From Chrysogorgia sp. JL179-B06 (taxonomy: Eukaryota; Cnidaria; Anthozoa; Scleralcyonacea; Chrysogorgiidae), in NCBI GenBank assembly GCA_035772405.1, contig JAYKKM010000221.1, positions 1,601,001 through 1,665,000 on the forward strand: a stretch of DNA of 64,000 nt, written 5' to 3'. Shown here piece after piece: positions 48,172 to 58,141 of this stretch (the stretch's first letter is position 1; the number at the start of each line of letters is the position of its first letter). The position numbers and the translations under genes are program-made. Under the pieces are notes generated by a model. It saw only the letters and a list, made by a program, of their open reading frames with translations, was not told where the DNA came from and searched no databases.

Positions 48172-50172
48172 TTAAAGTGCCCCTGAGATGAAAAATTCGT
48201 CTATCCAATTTTGATTTTATCTAAAAATAATTTGAAAATGAAACAGAATGGGCTTTCTTGGTTTTTGAATACCTCATCTCGTTCCAGAGATATTCAGGTT
48301 TTTGAAACATGCAAATTAGATGCCATATGACTTCAGTTTCTCATACAGACTAAATAAAATTTACAAAATGAGGAATTTCTCTGCAAATAACAAGCGGAAT
48401 GTTTTGAAAGTTGAAACTTTGCACATGTATGCCAATAATGAAAGGGTACACCACCGTATACAGTATGTTGTTGCCATGGAGATCGCTTGGCGTCAGATCT
48501 CTTCCACTTGTAAAACAAAATTTGTTTATTTCTCCTCTATCAAACAGCGTTTACTGTAGTGCATAGAGTTGAAGATTGGTATACATGTAGATATTGTATT
48601 GCGGAGGTCTAAATCATCTTATTCTTTAAAGTGTTTATGAAACGAAGATTGAGATGACTTTTTATTGATTTATTTGAAAGAGAATGGCGTTTGTAGTTCT
48701 TCCATACCTTATCTCGTTCTCGAGTTATTCAAGATTGTGTAATATGACCTATGACGTCACTAGTTAATCAAGAAAATGAAGCATATCTTCAAAACTATTG
48801 AACAAAATTCCTTGAAACTTTGCACAAGTATACAGGTCACTAAATTGAATAACCCACGTAAACTGTATCGTTGCCATGGTAACAGATTAGTTCCCAGACT
48901 CCTTTTATTCCACTCATAAACTTGTTTATATTCTGCCTTTTCTAAACCAATATTTAACTGTTGATCTCAATAGTATTGCCAACAAAACAGAGCAACTTCG
49001 AGTCAAACTCTTTGTAGGGCAAAGTTGACGTGTGGATATTTAATTTAGTGACCTGTATACTTGTATAAAGTTTCAAACAATTTTGCGCAATATTTTTGAA
49101 GATATGCTTCATTTTCTGATTCATCATAATGGTGGGTACATCTAGTGACGTCTAGGGATGCACCGGAACCAAATTTAAAAGTTCCGGCCGGAACCGGAAC
49201 TAGCCGGAACTGAAATAAGTTCCGGCCGGAACCGGGTATCAGAGTAGTATCTAAGTTTCGTTTGAAGCAGTAGCTTAGTCTGACATTGTCTTTGTGGAAT
49301 GAAGTGGTCAAAAAGTGAAAATAACCTTATTAAACAATACCAGATAGAAAATTATTAAAATTGTCCTTCATATTTCCATTACATAGAAAAACTAGTTTTA
49401 TAATGTTTTAACTTTTTGTTTTCCATACTGGTATCATGTGAATACTGAATATTCTCAAGAAAGTCTTTTGTTTCCTAATAGTTGATTTGTTTTTAATCGC
49501 TTTGACGCCGTGCATAGTCTTAGAAAGCCTGAGCACTACAGATCAACCGCTGACCATATTTTGACAAATAAGTTCCGGTTCCGGCCGAACATTTTTCATG
49601 AGTTCCGGCCGGAACTGGAACTTTGAAAAATCGGAGTTCCGGCCGGAACTAACCGGCCGGAACCAAGTTCCGGTGCATCCCTAGTGACGTCATAGGTCAT
49701 ATTACACAATCTTGAATAACTCGAGAACGAGATAAGATATTAAAGAACTACAAACGCCATTCTGTATCATTTGAGAAGTTCTCTCAAATAAATTATTAAA
49801 TCAATAAAAAGTCATGTCAATTTTCGTTTCATAAACACTTTAAGAAAGATATACAGAAACTAAGATTTTAGTTTTTCAGTTAAAACCTCCTGCTTCCCAG
49901 CGATCTCCATGGCACTATCATTGGCACACATGTGCAAAGTTTCAAAACCTTCTGCATGTTATTTGCAGAGATATGCCTCATTTTGTGAATTTTCTTTAGT
50001 TTTTGTGAGAAAATGACGTCATATGGCATCTAATAACCTGAATATCTCTGGAACGATATGAGGTATTGAGAAACTGCGAAAGCCATTCCGGCCCATTCTG
50101 TTTCTCTTTCAAAATACTTTTAGATAAAATCAAAATTGGATAGACGAATTTTTCATCTCAGTAGCACTTTAA
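48172..50172. mobile_element. 2-kb fold-back element with TTAA ends
   Basis: Long inverted arms (about 48172-48760 and 49690-50172) end in TTAAAGTGC...GCACTTTAA. TTAA on both sides would be the target duplication of piggyBac-like elements. The arms match over 150-bp blocks with CTGAGATGAAAAATTCGTC and TTCTCGAGTTATTCAAGATT as landmarks. It is split near its centre by a hAT MITE. No transposase is present, so it is non-autonomous. Confidence 0.75.
49153..49683. mobile_element. hAT MITE nested in the fold-back element
   Basis: 531 bp with terminal inverted repeats TAGGGATGCACCGGAACC, flanked by perfect 8-bp duplications GTGACGTC (49145-49152 and 49684-49691). Both the 8-bp duplication and the TAGGGATGCACCG terminus are typical of hAT. 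Subterminal GGTTCCGGCCGGAACC motifs are repeated several times at both ends, plausible transposase-binding sites. Confidence 0.9.
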
Positions 50173-50401
50173 GACTAGGAAATCAAATTGCTCGTCCGAT
50201 TAAATTTCAACATCGGTGCTTATTGCTCTTTGAACAATTGGGCCCTAATAAATAGCACGCTTACATTTTGTTTTGGAGTTGGATTTGCGTTAAATTGTTA
50301 GATTTATAATACATGTGTATGTTATCTATTGATACAAATATATTTGTTCAAAAAGCCAAACTTTAATTTGTGTATTTTATATTATTTTATATATTTATAT
50401 T

Positions 50402-50457
<56 letters not shown>

Positions 50458-50499
50458 CAATCATTAATTTTTTTATGGTATTGTCACATACTGAATGTA
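50173..50499. other. Noncoding DNA with TA tract
   Basis: AT-rich with a TA microsatellite at about 50407-50454. No gene seen. Confidence 0.5.
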
Positions 50500-51170
50500 T
50501 ACTTTTCTAAACACCGAGCTGAATCGATGCGTTTTTGGGGGACAGTATGGCTCAAAAAAAGAGTCAAATTGACTCCTTATTGTACGGCTCCGCTGCATGG
50601 TAAAAAGCTGAAATAGCCCCTACTTTTCCCATAATAGCCCCTTTTGAAAGCTGAAATAGCCCTTCTTCACAAGAGCCAAAACAGCTCTAACGACGTGTTT
50701 TAGGGGCCAGTATGGCTCCAAAAATGGAGTCAAATTGACTCCTTATTTTTCAAAACGGCTCCGTAGCTATCTGAAACGGCTCCTCGTTAAAGCCGAAACA
50801 GCCCCTATTTCTTCCATAACAGCTCCTCTTGGTGGCTGAAATAGCTCATCTAAATGGAGCCAAAACGGCCCCATGTAGAAAGCTAATCGACGCTTTTTAG
50901 GGGGCATTATGGCTCCGCGTACGGGCCAAAACGACTCCTTGATTTTCCGAAACGGCCCCACAGTTTTCTGAAACGATCCTGGTCAAAAGTCGATTCAGCC
51001 CCTGCTTCTGCCAAAACGGTCCCTACTTAGAGCTAAAACAGCCCCTACCCCGAGAGGGCCAAAACGCCCCTTGCGGGCCGCGTTGTTATATGGCCCCAAA
51101 AAAAGATCTATTTTGCGGTCACCGTTTTGGCCCCATTTTTGGAGTCGTTTTGGCCCTTTTTCATTTACAG
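50500..51170. repeat. CACTG-ended subterminal repeat array, second copy
   Basis: Related to 19676..21000: GGCTCC/GGCCCC-AAA modules every 20-25 bp, diverged and without strict 200-bp periodicity, and the same right terminus (minus strand CACTGTAAATGAAAAAGGGC). It is followed directly by a TA microsatellite and element C. Confidence 0.6.
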
Positions 51171-51290
51171 TGTATATATAGTATATATATATATATATAT
51201 ATAGTATATATATATATATATATATATATAGTATATATATATAGTATATATATATATAGTATATATATATATACTATATATATATATATA
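51171..51290. repeat. TA microsatellite with periodic GTA interruptions
   Basis: ATATAGTATATATA-type repeat between the array and the left end of element C. Confidence 0.8.
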
Positions 51291-51540
51291 AGTAGTGATA
51301 CCCCCCCATCGGGCCCCCAAAGGGATGCCGCCTCATTAAATATTCAATTTTTAATTATTCATTCTCAGGCTCCTTTAGGACCCTCTAACCCTAGTCTCAT
51401 TACGTCATGACTTCTCGTGAACCTACACGGCCCTTAACCCTAATTATTTATTCAGATTACGTCATTAAACCTTCAGGACCCCTAACCCTAGCTCGTGTAC
51501 CTGTAGGACCTGTCATTATCCTTTTAAATCCCCAACCGAA
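51291..51540. repeat. Left terminal region of element C
   Basis: Starts AGTAGTGATACCCCCCCATC directly after a TA tract and contains several CCCTAACCCTAG-like and CTnnAGGACC repeats. It is presumed to be the terminal inverted repeat, but its partner lies outside the window so identity cannot be checked. Confidence 0.5.
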
Positions 51541-51717
51541 GTAATGACATCATTTCGGCAATTCCGATTAGCCGCCGACTCCTTCCGATGATGGTATCAA
51601 AAGGTCGCTCTTTAGATCTCTTAATAATATAAGAAAGGCCTTCGTATTTATACACTTCATGTCCATGTGTCATACTCATTGTGGGACAGTAGCCAATCCG
51701 AAAGGAGCGCATGCGCC

Positions 51718-52116
51718 ATGGATATGATTTGGGACGAACTGAAGAGAAATAACGTAGACATCGATAAAGATATACTATCGTTCTATATCAATAAATGTCT
51801 TAATGAACATAGAGACTTGTACGACTGTCTTAGCGTTCAACTTAATCCAGAATCTTTTCATCTTGTTTACGAAGAAATGAATGTGAATAATTTTGGCCGA
51901 GTTATCGCTTATCTTACATTTGTATACCGATTAAGCGATTCGTGCGATGAAGAAATAGTTCGAGAAGCCGTAAGAAGAACGATCGAGGATTTCAAACAGA
52001 TAGACATTGAGGAATATCAACGTAAACTGGTTGGAAATTGTGGCATGAAAGTAATGCTAGGGAAACTGTTCCTAAAGGCAGTATTTTCATATTTCAGTGT
52101 GCAACAAAGTCATTAA
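51718..52116 (+). CDS. Bcl-2-like protein
   Basis: 132-residue protein, probable regulator of apoptosis. Residues 57-72 (NNFGRVIAYLTFVYRL) match the BH1 signature of Bcl-2 proteins, with the hallmark N-x-GR core (Phe instead of Trp). The flanking helices fit the Bcl-2 fold in size. A weak BH2-like LVGNCGM lies near 104-110. No obvious C-terminal membrane anchor. I chose the ATG at 51718, in a strong Kozak context (GCCATGG); upstream in-frame codons lack an ATG. It is the first gene from the left end of the element. Bcl-2 homologs are reported in some adintovirus-like elements and would delay host-cell death. Confidence 0.65.
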   Translation: MDMIWDELKRNNVDIDKDILSFYINKCLNEHRDLYDCLSVQLNPESFHLVYEEMNVNNFGRVIAYLTFVYRLSDSCDEEIVREAVRRTIEDFKQIDIEEYQRKLVGNCGMKVMLGKLFLKAVFSYFSVQQSH

Positions 52117-52387
52117 GAGGTGATTAAAGATTGAAACAATGGGACAAGTTTGGTCAAGTTCAAGATGCGGATCATTTTCGGGTGATAATGGATAACTTAG
52201 CATTGGAATCTCATTGGTTATTTCTCATGGCGGACCTCTGCGAAGACATCCCCCTTTTGGCGCGTTTGGATTGTTATAAAGGCAACAGCGTCACTTCGCT
52301 CGGAGTATCATTCGCTTGCTGTTTGTCGTCAGAGTAAGATCGTTGCAATGGACTGTCTACATGGTAAACCCGCATCTTCCTCAATAA
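52117..52387. other. Gap between Bcl-2-like and GRF genes
   Basis: Contains an ATG at 52139 opening a frame of 18 codons, and acceptor- and donor-like sites. It could hold the 5' exon of the GRF gene, which lacks an ATG of its own before the conserved domain. Not resolved. Confidence 0.3.
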
Positions 52388-52987
52388 CCACAAAATAATG
52401 GTTTGTTCTGGTACTGTGGACAAAAGCCTAGCTGTCAGTTCTTTTGCCCTGAAGATGATTGTTACATGTTTGGGAAAGCCGTAAACGCTTTTCGAGCAAG
52501 TGGCTGTATACATCCAGTGTGCCCTACTCATCAGAAGCTGGCAACGATACGAATGGTTAAAGACAAGATGAAAGAAAGTTACGGAAGACCTTACTTCGTC
52601 TGCTCTGAGCAAGAAAATGCATGCTCGTTTTGGCAATGGGGAGATATCTTCGAGAGTCCTAAACCTTTCTGTCGACATGGTATGGTCTGTTGTGTCCGTA
52701 AAGTCAAGAAAGAAGGTGACAATAAAGGTCGTTTATTTTACTGCTGTCCTAAGGAAAGACAATATGCATGCGGATTCTTTGATTGGAAACCTACAGAGAA
52801 CTCGCCACGAATTTATAACATTGGGTGCCTGTTTAGTGAGCCATTACAATATCAGTACAAGATCGCAGAAACGGGCGAATCCTTTACAAGTAGAAAGAAT
52901 GACTCTAAAGAAGCATATGAAGATTATCTTTTTCAAAAATCTATCGATGCAATGACTGAAGACATGGAAAAACTGAACATTTGTTGA
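52388..52987 (+). CDS. GRF-type zinc-finger protein
   Basis: Open segment of about 199 codons. It has an N-terminal Cys/His cluster (YCGQKPSCQFFCPEDDC, then CPTHQ). Two GRF zinc fingers follow: YGRPYFVCSEQENACSFWQW near the middle, and CRHGMVC with NKGRLFYCCP and CGFFDWKP after it. GRF fingers bind single-stranded DNA or forked DNA in eukaryotic repair enzymes (APE2, NEIL3, TOP3A). No in-frame ATG precedes the first cluster (stop at 52385), so either a 5' exon is spliced on or translation starts at an internal Met. A role in replication or repair of element DNA is inferred. Confidence 0.7.
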   Translation, partial: PQNNGLFWYCGQKPSCQFFCPEDDCYMFGKAVNAFRASGCIHPVCPTHQKLATIRMVKDKMKESYGRPYFVCSEQENACSFWQWGDIFESPKPFCRHGMVCCVRKVKKEGDNKGRLFYCCPKERQYACGFFDWKPTENSPRIYNIGCLFSEPLQYQYKIAETGESFTSRKNDSKEAYEDYLFQKSIDAMTEDMEKLNIC

Positions 52988-53096
52988 ACATATATAATTT
53001 TGTATTCTAATTTAATATGTAATAAATTATGTTTGCATTTATACCGTGTCGTTTACTTCTCTTTATCCATTCATCTCTAACCGTTGTCGCGTGAAC

Positions 53097-53303
53097 ATGA
53101 CTTGCTGTGGAGGTTTACCACAAATAGCCCTTCGTAATATTTTTAGACGTATCCGCTGTGTTTCGGCCTGTTGTGGTGGCAAGATTGTGATTCAGCAATC
53201 AGAATTAGATGGAGGAACAGTACCTTCACGACCTGTACTACAACCCAGAAAGTCCGGCAAGTTTTGGCGGCGTCGATGCTGTTTACCGTGTCGTAAAAAA
53301 TGA
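53097..53303 (+). CDS. Small Cys-rich basic protein
   Basis: 68-residue protein with four Cys clusters (MTCCGG, CVSACCGGK, RRRCCLPCRKK), overlapping the integrase start by 95 bp in a different frame. Such short CC-rich basic proteins recur next to integrase in Polintons in my recollection, but without a known role. Possible palmitoylation or metal binding. Confidence 0.5.
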   Translation: MTCCGGLPQIALRNIFRRIRCVSACCGGKIVIQQSELDGGTVPSRPVLQPRKSGKFWRRRCCLPCRKK

Positions 53304-54291
53304 CGAGAAATTTAAATTATCACGAAATAAGGTAAAAACCTGGTTAAAACAACAAGACACCTATACTTTACATAAACCAGTGCGACATCGTTTTAAAAGA
53401 AATAGAGTTATTGTCGGAGCAATAGACGAAGAATGGGAGGCTGATTTGGTCATTATGGATTCGTTGAGTAAAGCAAACAATGGCTATAAATACATTTTAA
53501 CTGTCATTGATGTCTTATCTAAATATGCGTGGGTAGAACCGCTGAAAACCAAATCCGGAGAAAATCTGATTAAAGCCTTTAAGAAGATATGTAAGAAAGG
53601 CAGACGTCCCGAGAAACTTCATACCGATAAAGGAACTGAATTTACCAACAGACCATTTCAGAAGCTTTTGAAAGATTACAACATATCGTTTTTCACCACG
53701 CATAATGATACGAAAGCATCTATTGTGGAACGATTTAATCGAACGCTCAAGGGAAAGATGTGGAAATACTTTACAGCTAAGAATACACTAAAGTATATGG
53801 ATGTGCTACAAAAACTGTTGTATTCCTACAACCATTCGCGACATCGCAGTATTGGAATGAAACCGGTTGATGTGAATCACGAGAATGAAAGCGTCGTGTG
53901 GCAACGATTGTACGGACACGAATCTACCACGCCCATCAAGTATAAATTTAACGTGGGCGATCAAGTGCGAATCAGCAAAGCCAGACGAACATTCAAGAAA
54001 GGTTACTTACCCAGCTGGACCGAGGAAGTTTTCACCATAACGAAGCGTATACCTAGAAGACCACCTGTGTATAAAATCTCTGATTATCACGACGAGGAGA
54101 TAGAGGGAACATTTTACGAACAAGAGTTGCAAAGCATTATCAAGAAAGACACTGACTTTTTTAGAGTAGAAAATGTGATTAAGTCTCGCATGCGTGGTAA
54201 ACGCAAAGAATATCTTGTAAAATGGTTAGGTTACTCGAATGATTTTAATTCTTGGGTACCGGCTGATAATGTAAAACATATTTCGAAATAA
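53209..54291 (+). CDS. INT: Polinton integrase with chromodomain, element C
   Basis: 360 residues. Catalytic triad in EADLVIMD, LHTDKGTEF and SIVERFNRTLKG. The C-terminal chromodomain is FFRVENVIKSRMRG with YLVKWLGYSNDFNSWVP. Retains the DLYYNPES motif near the N-terminus shared with the other family. Only about half the residues match the A/B integrases, so the two families are long separated. Confidence 0.95.
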   Translation: MEEQYLHDLYYNPESPASFGGVDAVYRVVKNDEKFKLSRNKVKTWLKQQDTYTLHKPVRHRFKRNRVIVGAIDEEWEADLVIMDSLSKANNGYKYILTVIDVLSKYAWVEPLKTKSGENLIKAFKKICKKGRRPEKLHTDKGTEFTNRPFQKLLKDYNISFFTTHNDTKASIVERFNRTLKGKMWKYFTAKNTLKYMDVLQKLLYSYNHSRHRSIGMKPVDVNHENESVVWQRLYGHESTTPIKYKFNVGDQVRISKARRTFKKGYLPSWTEEVFTITKRIPRRPPVYKISDYHDEEIEGTFYEQELQSIIKKDTDFFRVENVIKSRMRGKRKEYLVKWLGYSNDFNSWVPADNVKHISK

Positions 54292-54342
54292 AAGTATGTG
54301 TATCTTGTAACCTGTGTTCATTTGTGTCTTATACTCGCCGAG

Positions 54343-55095
54343 ATGACAACGCAGTTTTATCTGACGCTCCCAAGTAATAGTTCTATGAAATATTTCCCTG
54401 AGAATACGGTAGCGAATTTTAAAGTGAAACTAGCCGAAACGTTAGAGCTGACAGGGGACTGGGAAGTAGCCCTTTCCGAGTTTAATTATCCTCATACATG
54501 GAGCACGATACGCGAAGGCAATCAGCAAACCTTTCTCTATAACATTGGCACAGGTCCAGATGAAGTGGGCCTCATTCAAGGCACACAATACAACAGTATT
54601 ACAAACCTGGTCAAAGATTTAAACCATTGCATGACGAAAGAAGGACAAGCTAAGATCAAGTTTACATATAACAAAAATATGCTCAAAGTGATGGTCGATG
54701 TGAAAAAGGGCGCAATGGTATGGTTCTCGGGTGATATCGCAACGGCTTTAGGATTCGAGCAGGATACAGTGATTACGAAGAAAACAACGAGTCCTTACGT
54801 AGCAGATATAAACGCGGGCTTTGCATCTATTTACCTCTACACAAGTGTGGTGGATGCACAATTTGTCGGCGACGTCAAAGTACCTCTTCTACGAATTGTG
54901 AATACGAAAGGAAAATACGGGGAAAATGTTAACGTTAGTTTTCGCAACTTACAATACGTCCCCTTGAAGGTGAAATCATTCGAGACGATCGAAATAGATA
55001 TAAAGGACGACAAAAACGAAAACGTCTCATTTGGTTTCGGGAAGTCGATCGTGACACTTCACTTTAAACAGAGCAGATCACCGTATTTTATTTAA
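54343..55095 (+). CDS. Penton (minor capsid) protein
   Basis: 250-residue single-jelly-roll-type protein. Starts MTTQFYLTLPSNSSMKYFPE, a signature of the Polinton minor capsid family, with the GDWEVALSEFNYP strand near 41-53 and ALGFEQ near 144. Located after integrase and before the basic protein and MCP. I use the ATG at 54343, since upstream in-frame sequence lacks one. Confidence 0.8.
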   Translation: MTTQFYLTLPSNSSMKYFPENTVANFKVKLAETLELTGDWEVALSEFNYPHTWSTIREGNQQTFLYNIGTGPDEVGLIQGTQYNSITNLVKDLNHCMTKEGQAKIKFTYNKNMLKVMVDVKKGAMVWFSGDIATALGFEQDTVITKKTTSPYVADINAGFASIYLYTSVVDAQFVGDVKVPLLRIVNTKGKYGENVNVSFRNLQYVPLKVKSFETIEIDIKDDKNENVSFGFGKSIVTLHFKQSRSPYFI

Positions 55096-55097
55096 AG

Positions 55098-55544
55098 ATG
55101 AGAGCTAGAATCGTTCCAGATGCAAAGCAGTTTCAACAATATTATTTACGAGGACAACGAGGTGGAAGTCTATCTGGTTTTAGAGGTGCACGGATTCAAA
55201 GAGGCTACGGTATTGGAAGTTTCTTTAAAAGTATTGCCCGATATGCAATACCTCTGGTGAAACGAGGAGCACAAGCGATTGGACGGAGAGCTCTGCAAGC
55301 GGCAACAGATGTCAGTCAAGATGTTCTGGCCGGTAAAAGTGTGAAGCAAGCTGTCAAAGGTCGTGGTGTCGCAGCCGTCACAGATATAGCTCGACAGAGT
55401 GCTAAACAACTCATGGGTAACCAATCAGGAGGCGGTCGCAAACGTAAAACATCTATAAAAACCAATGCATCATCGAAATCTACCAATCGCTCACAGACCA
55501 AGAGACGGAAAACATCTCAAGAAAAACCTACTTTTCTTAAATAA
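55098..55544 (+). CDS. Basic core-like protein
   Basis: 148 residues, about 25% Arg/Lys, Gly-rich N-terminus (RGQRGGSLSGFRGARI), an amphipathic helix (FFKSIARYAIPLVKRGAQAI), and a lysine/arginine/Ser/Thr tail with possible nuclear signals (GGGRKRK, KRRKTS). The stop overlaps the MCP start by one base (TAATG). Suggests a DNA-binding or capsid-internal protein comparable in role, not proven in ancestry, to adenovirus core or pVI proteins. Confidence 0.65.
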   Translation: MRARIVPDAKQFQQYYLRGQRGGSLSGFRGARIQRGYGIGSFFKSIARYAIPLVKRGAQAIGRRALQAATDVSQDVLAGKSVKQAVKGRGVAAVTDIARQSAKQLMGNQSGGGRKRKTSIKTNASSKSTNRSQTKRRKTSQEKPTFLK

Positions 55545-56890
55545 TGGCACAAGGCTACGAGACTTTACATAAAGATTCCTGTTCCTGTGGAAAATCTGAA
55601 CTGGACTTATTTTCTGTCCCTGACACTCAAGTTGAAATGAATAAAGGATTTTGGGAAGACATCGATCCTCTTTCAAGCATTGGAACTTCGGACACTATCG
55701 AGTTTCTGTGTGCCGCAAATTCTGATGTCTACACCGATCTGGCAAACAGCTACCTTCACGTAAAAGCAAAGATAACGAATGGAGATGGAACTAACTTACC
55801 TGACACCGCCCAAGTGGGTCCTGTTAATTTATGGATGCATGCCTTATTTTCTCAAGTGGAAATTTATCTGAACAACAAACTGGTCACACCATCAAGCACT
55901 TCGTATCCCTACCGAGCATATATAGAAACTGTATTGAACTTTAGCAAAGACGCTAAATCGTCTCACTTAACCTCAGCGTTGTTCTACAAAGACCAGGCTG
56001 GACGGATGGATGCCGTCAATCCACTAGCAGAAGTTGCCGATGCGAACAAAGGATTAACGGAACGTCACGCGCATACAAGCCTGAGCAAGTCTGTGGCGAT
56101 GGAAGGAAGAATTCATTCGGATCTGTTCGCGCAAGAACGCTATATCCTTGGCGCTGTTCCGATCAAGCTCAAGCTAGTGAGATCAAGAGCTCCCTTTTGC
56201 CTGGTTTCATCCGCAGAAGCTCCTGGTTTTAAAGTGGTTCTGGAAGAATGCGTGTTTCGCGCTCGCCGTGTTAACGTTTCGTCCACTACAATGCTAGGTC
56301 ATACCCAGGCCCTTCAACATATCACAGCCAAGTACCCTATCAATCGTGTAAACTGCAAAGTGTTCTCCGTACCAACGGGAAACATGTCTGGAGATCAACA
56401 GAATATATTCCAAGGACTTCTTCCCGATAGAGTTGTGATTGGGATGGTGGATGCAGATGCTTACAACGGAGTTTATAACAAGAATCCTTTCAATTTTAAG
56501 AACTACGACACAACATTTCTTGCATTATCAGTGAATGGAGAACACCGACCTGGCAAACCACTTCACCTAAAGTTTGCCGGAACAGCCGGGACCAACTATG
56601 TTTCAGCATTCCAAACGCTGTATGCTGGTACCAACAAGATGTTTCAGAATCAAGGCAACGGTATTACTCGAGACGAGTATGGAAATGGATATACCCTGTA
56701 CGTGTTTGATTTAACAGCTGATCTATGTGTTGGAGATCATTTTCAACCTGTCAGGGATGGGAACGTCTCCCTAGAATGCAAGTTCGGTACGGCTCTAACT
56801 GGGGCTATAAATATCGTGGTGCTTGGAGAATTTCAAAATCTTATCGAGATTGATGCCAGCCGTAACGTGCTAAGTGACTTCAGAAGCTAA
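55544..56890 (+). CDS. MCP: Major capsid protein, double jelly-roll
   Basis: 448 residues. The N-terminal half contains DPLSSIGTSDTIEFLCAA and the strand NLWMHALFSQVEIYLNNKLV (about 101-120), which together mark the hexon-like Polinton MCP family often annotated in invertebrates under the F54H12.2 name. The C-terminal half ends with a long beta-rich region (YTLYVFDLTADLCVGDHF). Forms trimers that build icosahedral capsids in this family. Followed by the protease one base later. Confidence 0.9.
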   Translation: MAQGYETLHKDSCSCGKSELDLFSVPDTQVEMNKGFWEDIDPLSSIGTSDTIEFLCAANSDVYTDLANSYLHVKAKITNGDGTNLPDTAQVGPVNLWMHALFSQVEIYLNNKLVTPSSTSYPYRAYIETVLNFSKDAKSSHLTSALFYKDQAGRMDAVNPLAEVADANKGLTERHAHTSLSKSVAMEGRIHSDLFAQERYILGAVPIKLKLVRSRAPFCLVSSAEAPGFKVVLEECVFRARRVNVSSTTMLGHTQALQHITAKYPINRVNCKVFSVPTGNMSGDQQNIFQGLLPDRVVIGMVDADAYNGVYNKNPFNFKNYDTTFLALSVNGEHRPGKPLHLKFAGTAGTNYVSAFQTLYAGTNKMFQNQGNGITRDEYGNGYTLYVFDLTADLCVGDHFQPVRDGNVSLECKFGTALTGAINIVVLGEFQNLIEIDASRNVLSDFRS

Positions 56891-56891
56891 A

Positions 56892-57353
56892 ATGAACACA
56901 CGTCAACTGATTCGTGTCTTACAAAGTGACCCATATACCAAAGCAGTGTTTACCGATGTTTTACCCTCGGATCGTTTACCAAGTCAGATACAGAAAAGAC
57001 CTAGAGGTTTTATTATAAACGTGGATCCCAGCGATGGACCTGGTACACACTGGGTAGCTGTTTACGTCACATCGGATGGAAAAGGAGAATTCTTCGACTC
57101 TTATGGACAAAGCCCAGAATTTTACAGCAGAAACTTTCAAACCTTTCTACAAGATCATAGCAGTACATTTACTTGGAATGAAAAGACTTTACAGTCACCG
57201 TGGTCTCGTGTGTGTGGACAATACTGTTTATTTTATGCTTTACATCGTAGTAGAAATATTCCCATGTCAACTATTATTAGTATGTTTACTGATCAAAAGG
57301 AGTGGAACGATACATTAGTTCGTGATTTTATACGTAAATGGTATTTTGTGTAA
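56892..57353 (+). CDS. PRO: Adenain-like maturation cysteine protease
   Basis: 153 residues. Catalytic His in PGTHWVAVY (about residue 52), acidic partner in EFFDSYGQ (about 69), and Gln/Cys in LQSPWSRVCGQYCLFYAL (oxyanion Gln and nucleophile Cys, about residues 104 and 114). Cleaves capsid and core proteins during virion maturation in adenoviruses and relatives. The ATG at 56892 directly follows the MCP stop. Confidence 0.9.
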   Translation: MNTRQLIRVLQSDPYTKAVFTDVLPSDRLPSQIQKRPRGFIINVDPSDGPGTHWVAVYVTSDGKGEFFDSYGQSPEFYSRNFQTFLQDHSSTFTWNEKTLQSPWSRVCGQYCLFYALHRSRNIPMSTIISMFTDQKEWNDTLVRDFIRKWYFV

Positions 57354-57415
57354 GAATAAAAAGACACGCTATAATTGTAAAAAATATTTATTCAATAAAA
57401 TGTTTACAAAAAAGA

Positions 57416-58141
57416 TTATGAATGCCATTTGTATGGATTTTTGTTTCTACGTTTCTTTCTTGGTTTCGCTGATGTCCCTGGAGACTGTAGTGAGGGCGTC
57501 AGAGGGGGGTCGCTAGAAGCAGATGAAGGCTTGTTCCTATATTCCTTCACCAAATGTAGACGCTCTTCGTTTCTGACGATTCCTTCGGGTACATTCAAAC
57601 GTCCTAAAGCTTTTGCGAACAGTTGCCATCCTGCAGGGTTGAAATTCTTTCTTTGGCGCAGAGTATCGTTGACTAAATCAATGACGTTAGTACCTGGAAT
57701 AGTTCTTCCTTCAAAAACCATCTGCCCTTGATCGTTCCAACCAACCACATCTTTATTTGCTTTTATCTTCTTTATCAGCTGTACAGCTCTTGATTTCATC
57801 GTGGAAGGTACACTTTCTATGATATCACTCTCGATTTCTCCAGGTGGTTCAGGCATTGTCTCTGCTGAAGGCTCGTGGTCTGTTCCTTCTGCTGCGATAG
57901 GCTGGGTATGGGTAATACTTACAGGAACAGGCCGATGCATTCGTTTGTCATAGTAATTGAGATAGCGTTGAAACGTCTGATTATACAACTTCACTTTATC
58001 ATCTTGTGTTATGTCCTGACGTTGCATCAAACTTTCCATTTCTGAGTCCAACTGGTTCACTTGAGCAGTCAGTGGAAGAACCAAGGGTTTCTTTGTAGTC
58101 ATGTGTTCAGGGACCAGAACCAGTCTTTTGACATGCTCCAT
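57416..58141 (-). CDS. Conserved unknown Polinton protein (241 aa)
   Basis: N-terminal helical half (QLDSEMESLMQRQD, VKLYNQTFQRYLNYY), a Pro/Glu-rich linker, and a conserved module with GWNDQGQMVFEGRTIPGTNV and LVNDTLRQRK followed by FNPAGWQLFAKAL. The C-terminus is basic. This module follows the 109-residue gene in many animal Polintons as I recall it; the function is unknown. Its ATG overlaps the preceding stop by one base. Confidence 0.75.
   Translation of the reverse strand: MEHVKRLVLVPEHMTTKKPLVLPLTAQVNQLDSEMESLMQRQDITQDDKVKLYNQTFQRYLNYYDKRMHRPVPVSITHTQPIAAEGTDHEPSAETMPEPPGEIESDIIESVPSTMKSRAVQLIKKIKANKDVVGWNDQGQMVFEGRTIPGTNVIDLVNDTLRQRKNFNPAGWQLFAKALGRLNVPEGIVRNEERLHLVKEYRNKPSSASSDPPLTPSLQSPGTSAKPRKKRRNKNPYKWHS

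Noticed and set aside
52131..52337. 68-residue frame between Bcl-2-like and GRF genes
   Set aside because: Starts at TTG, has no recognisable motif and ends within the likely spliced leader region.
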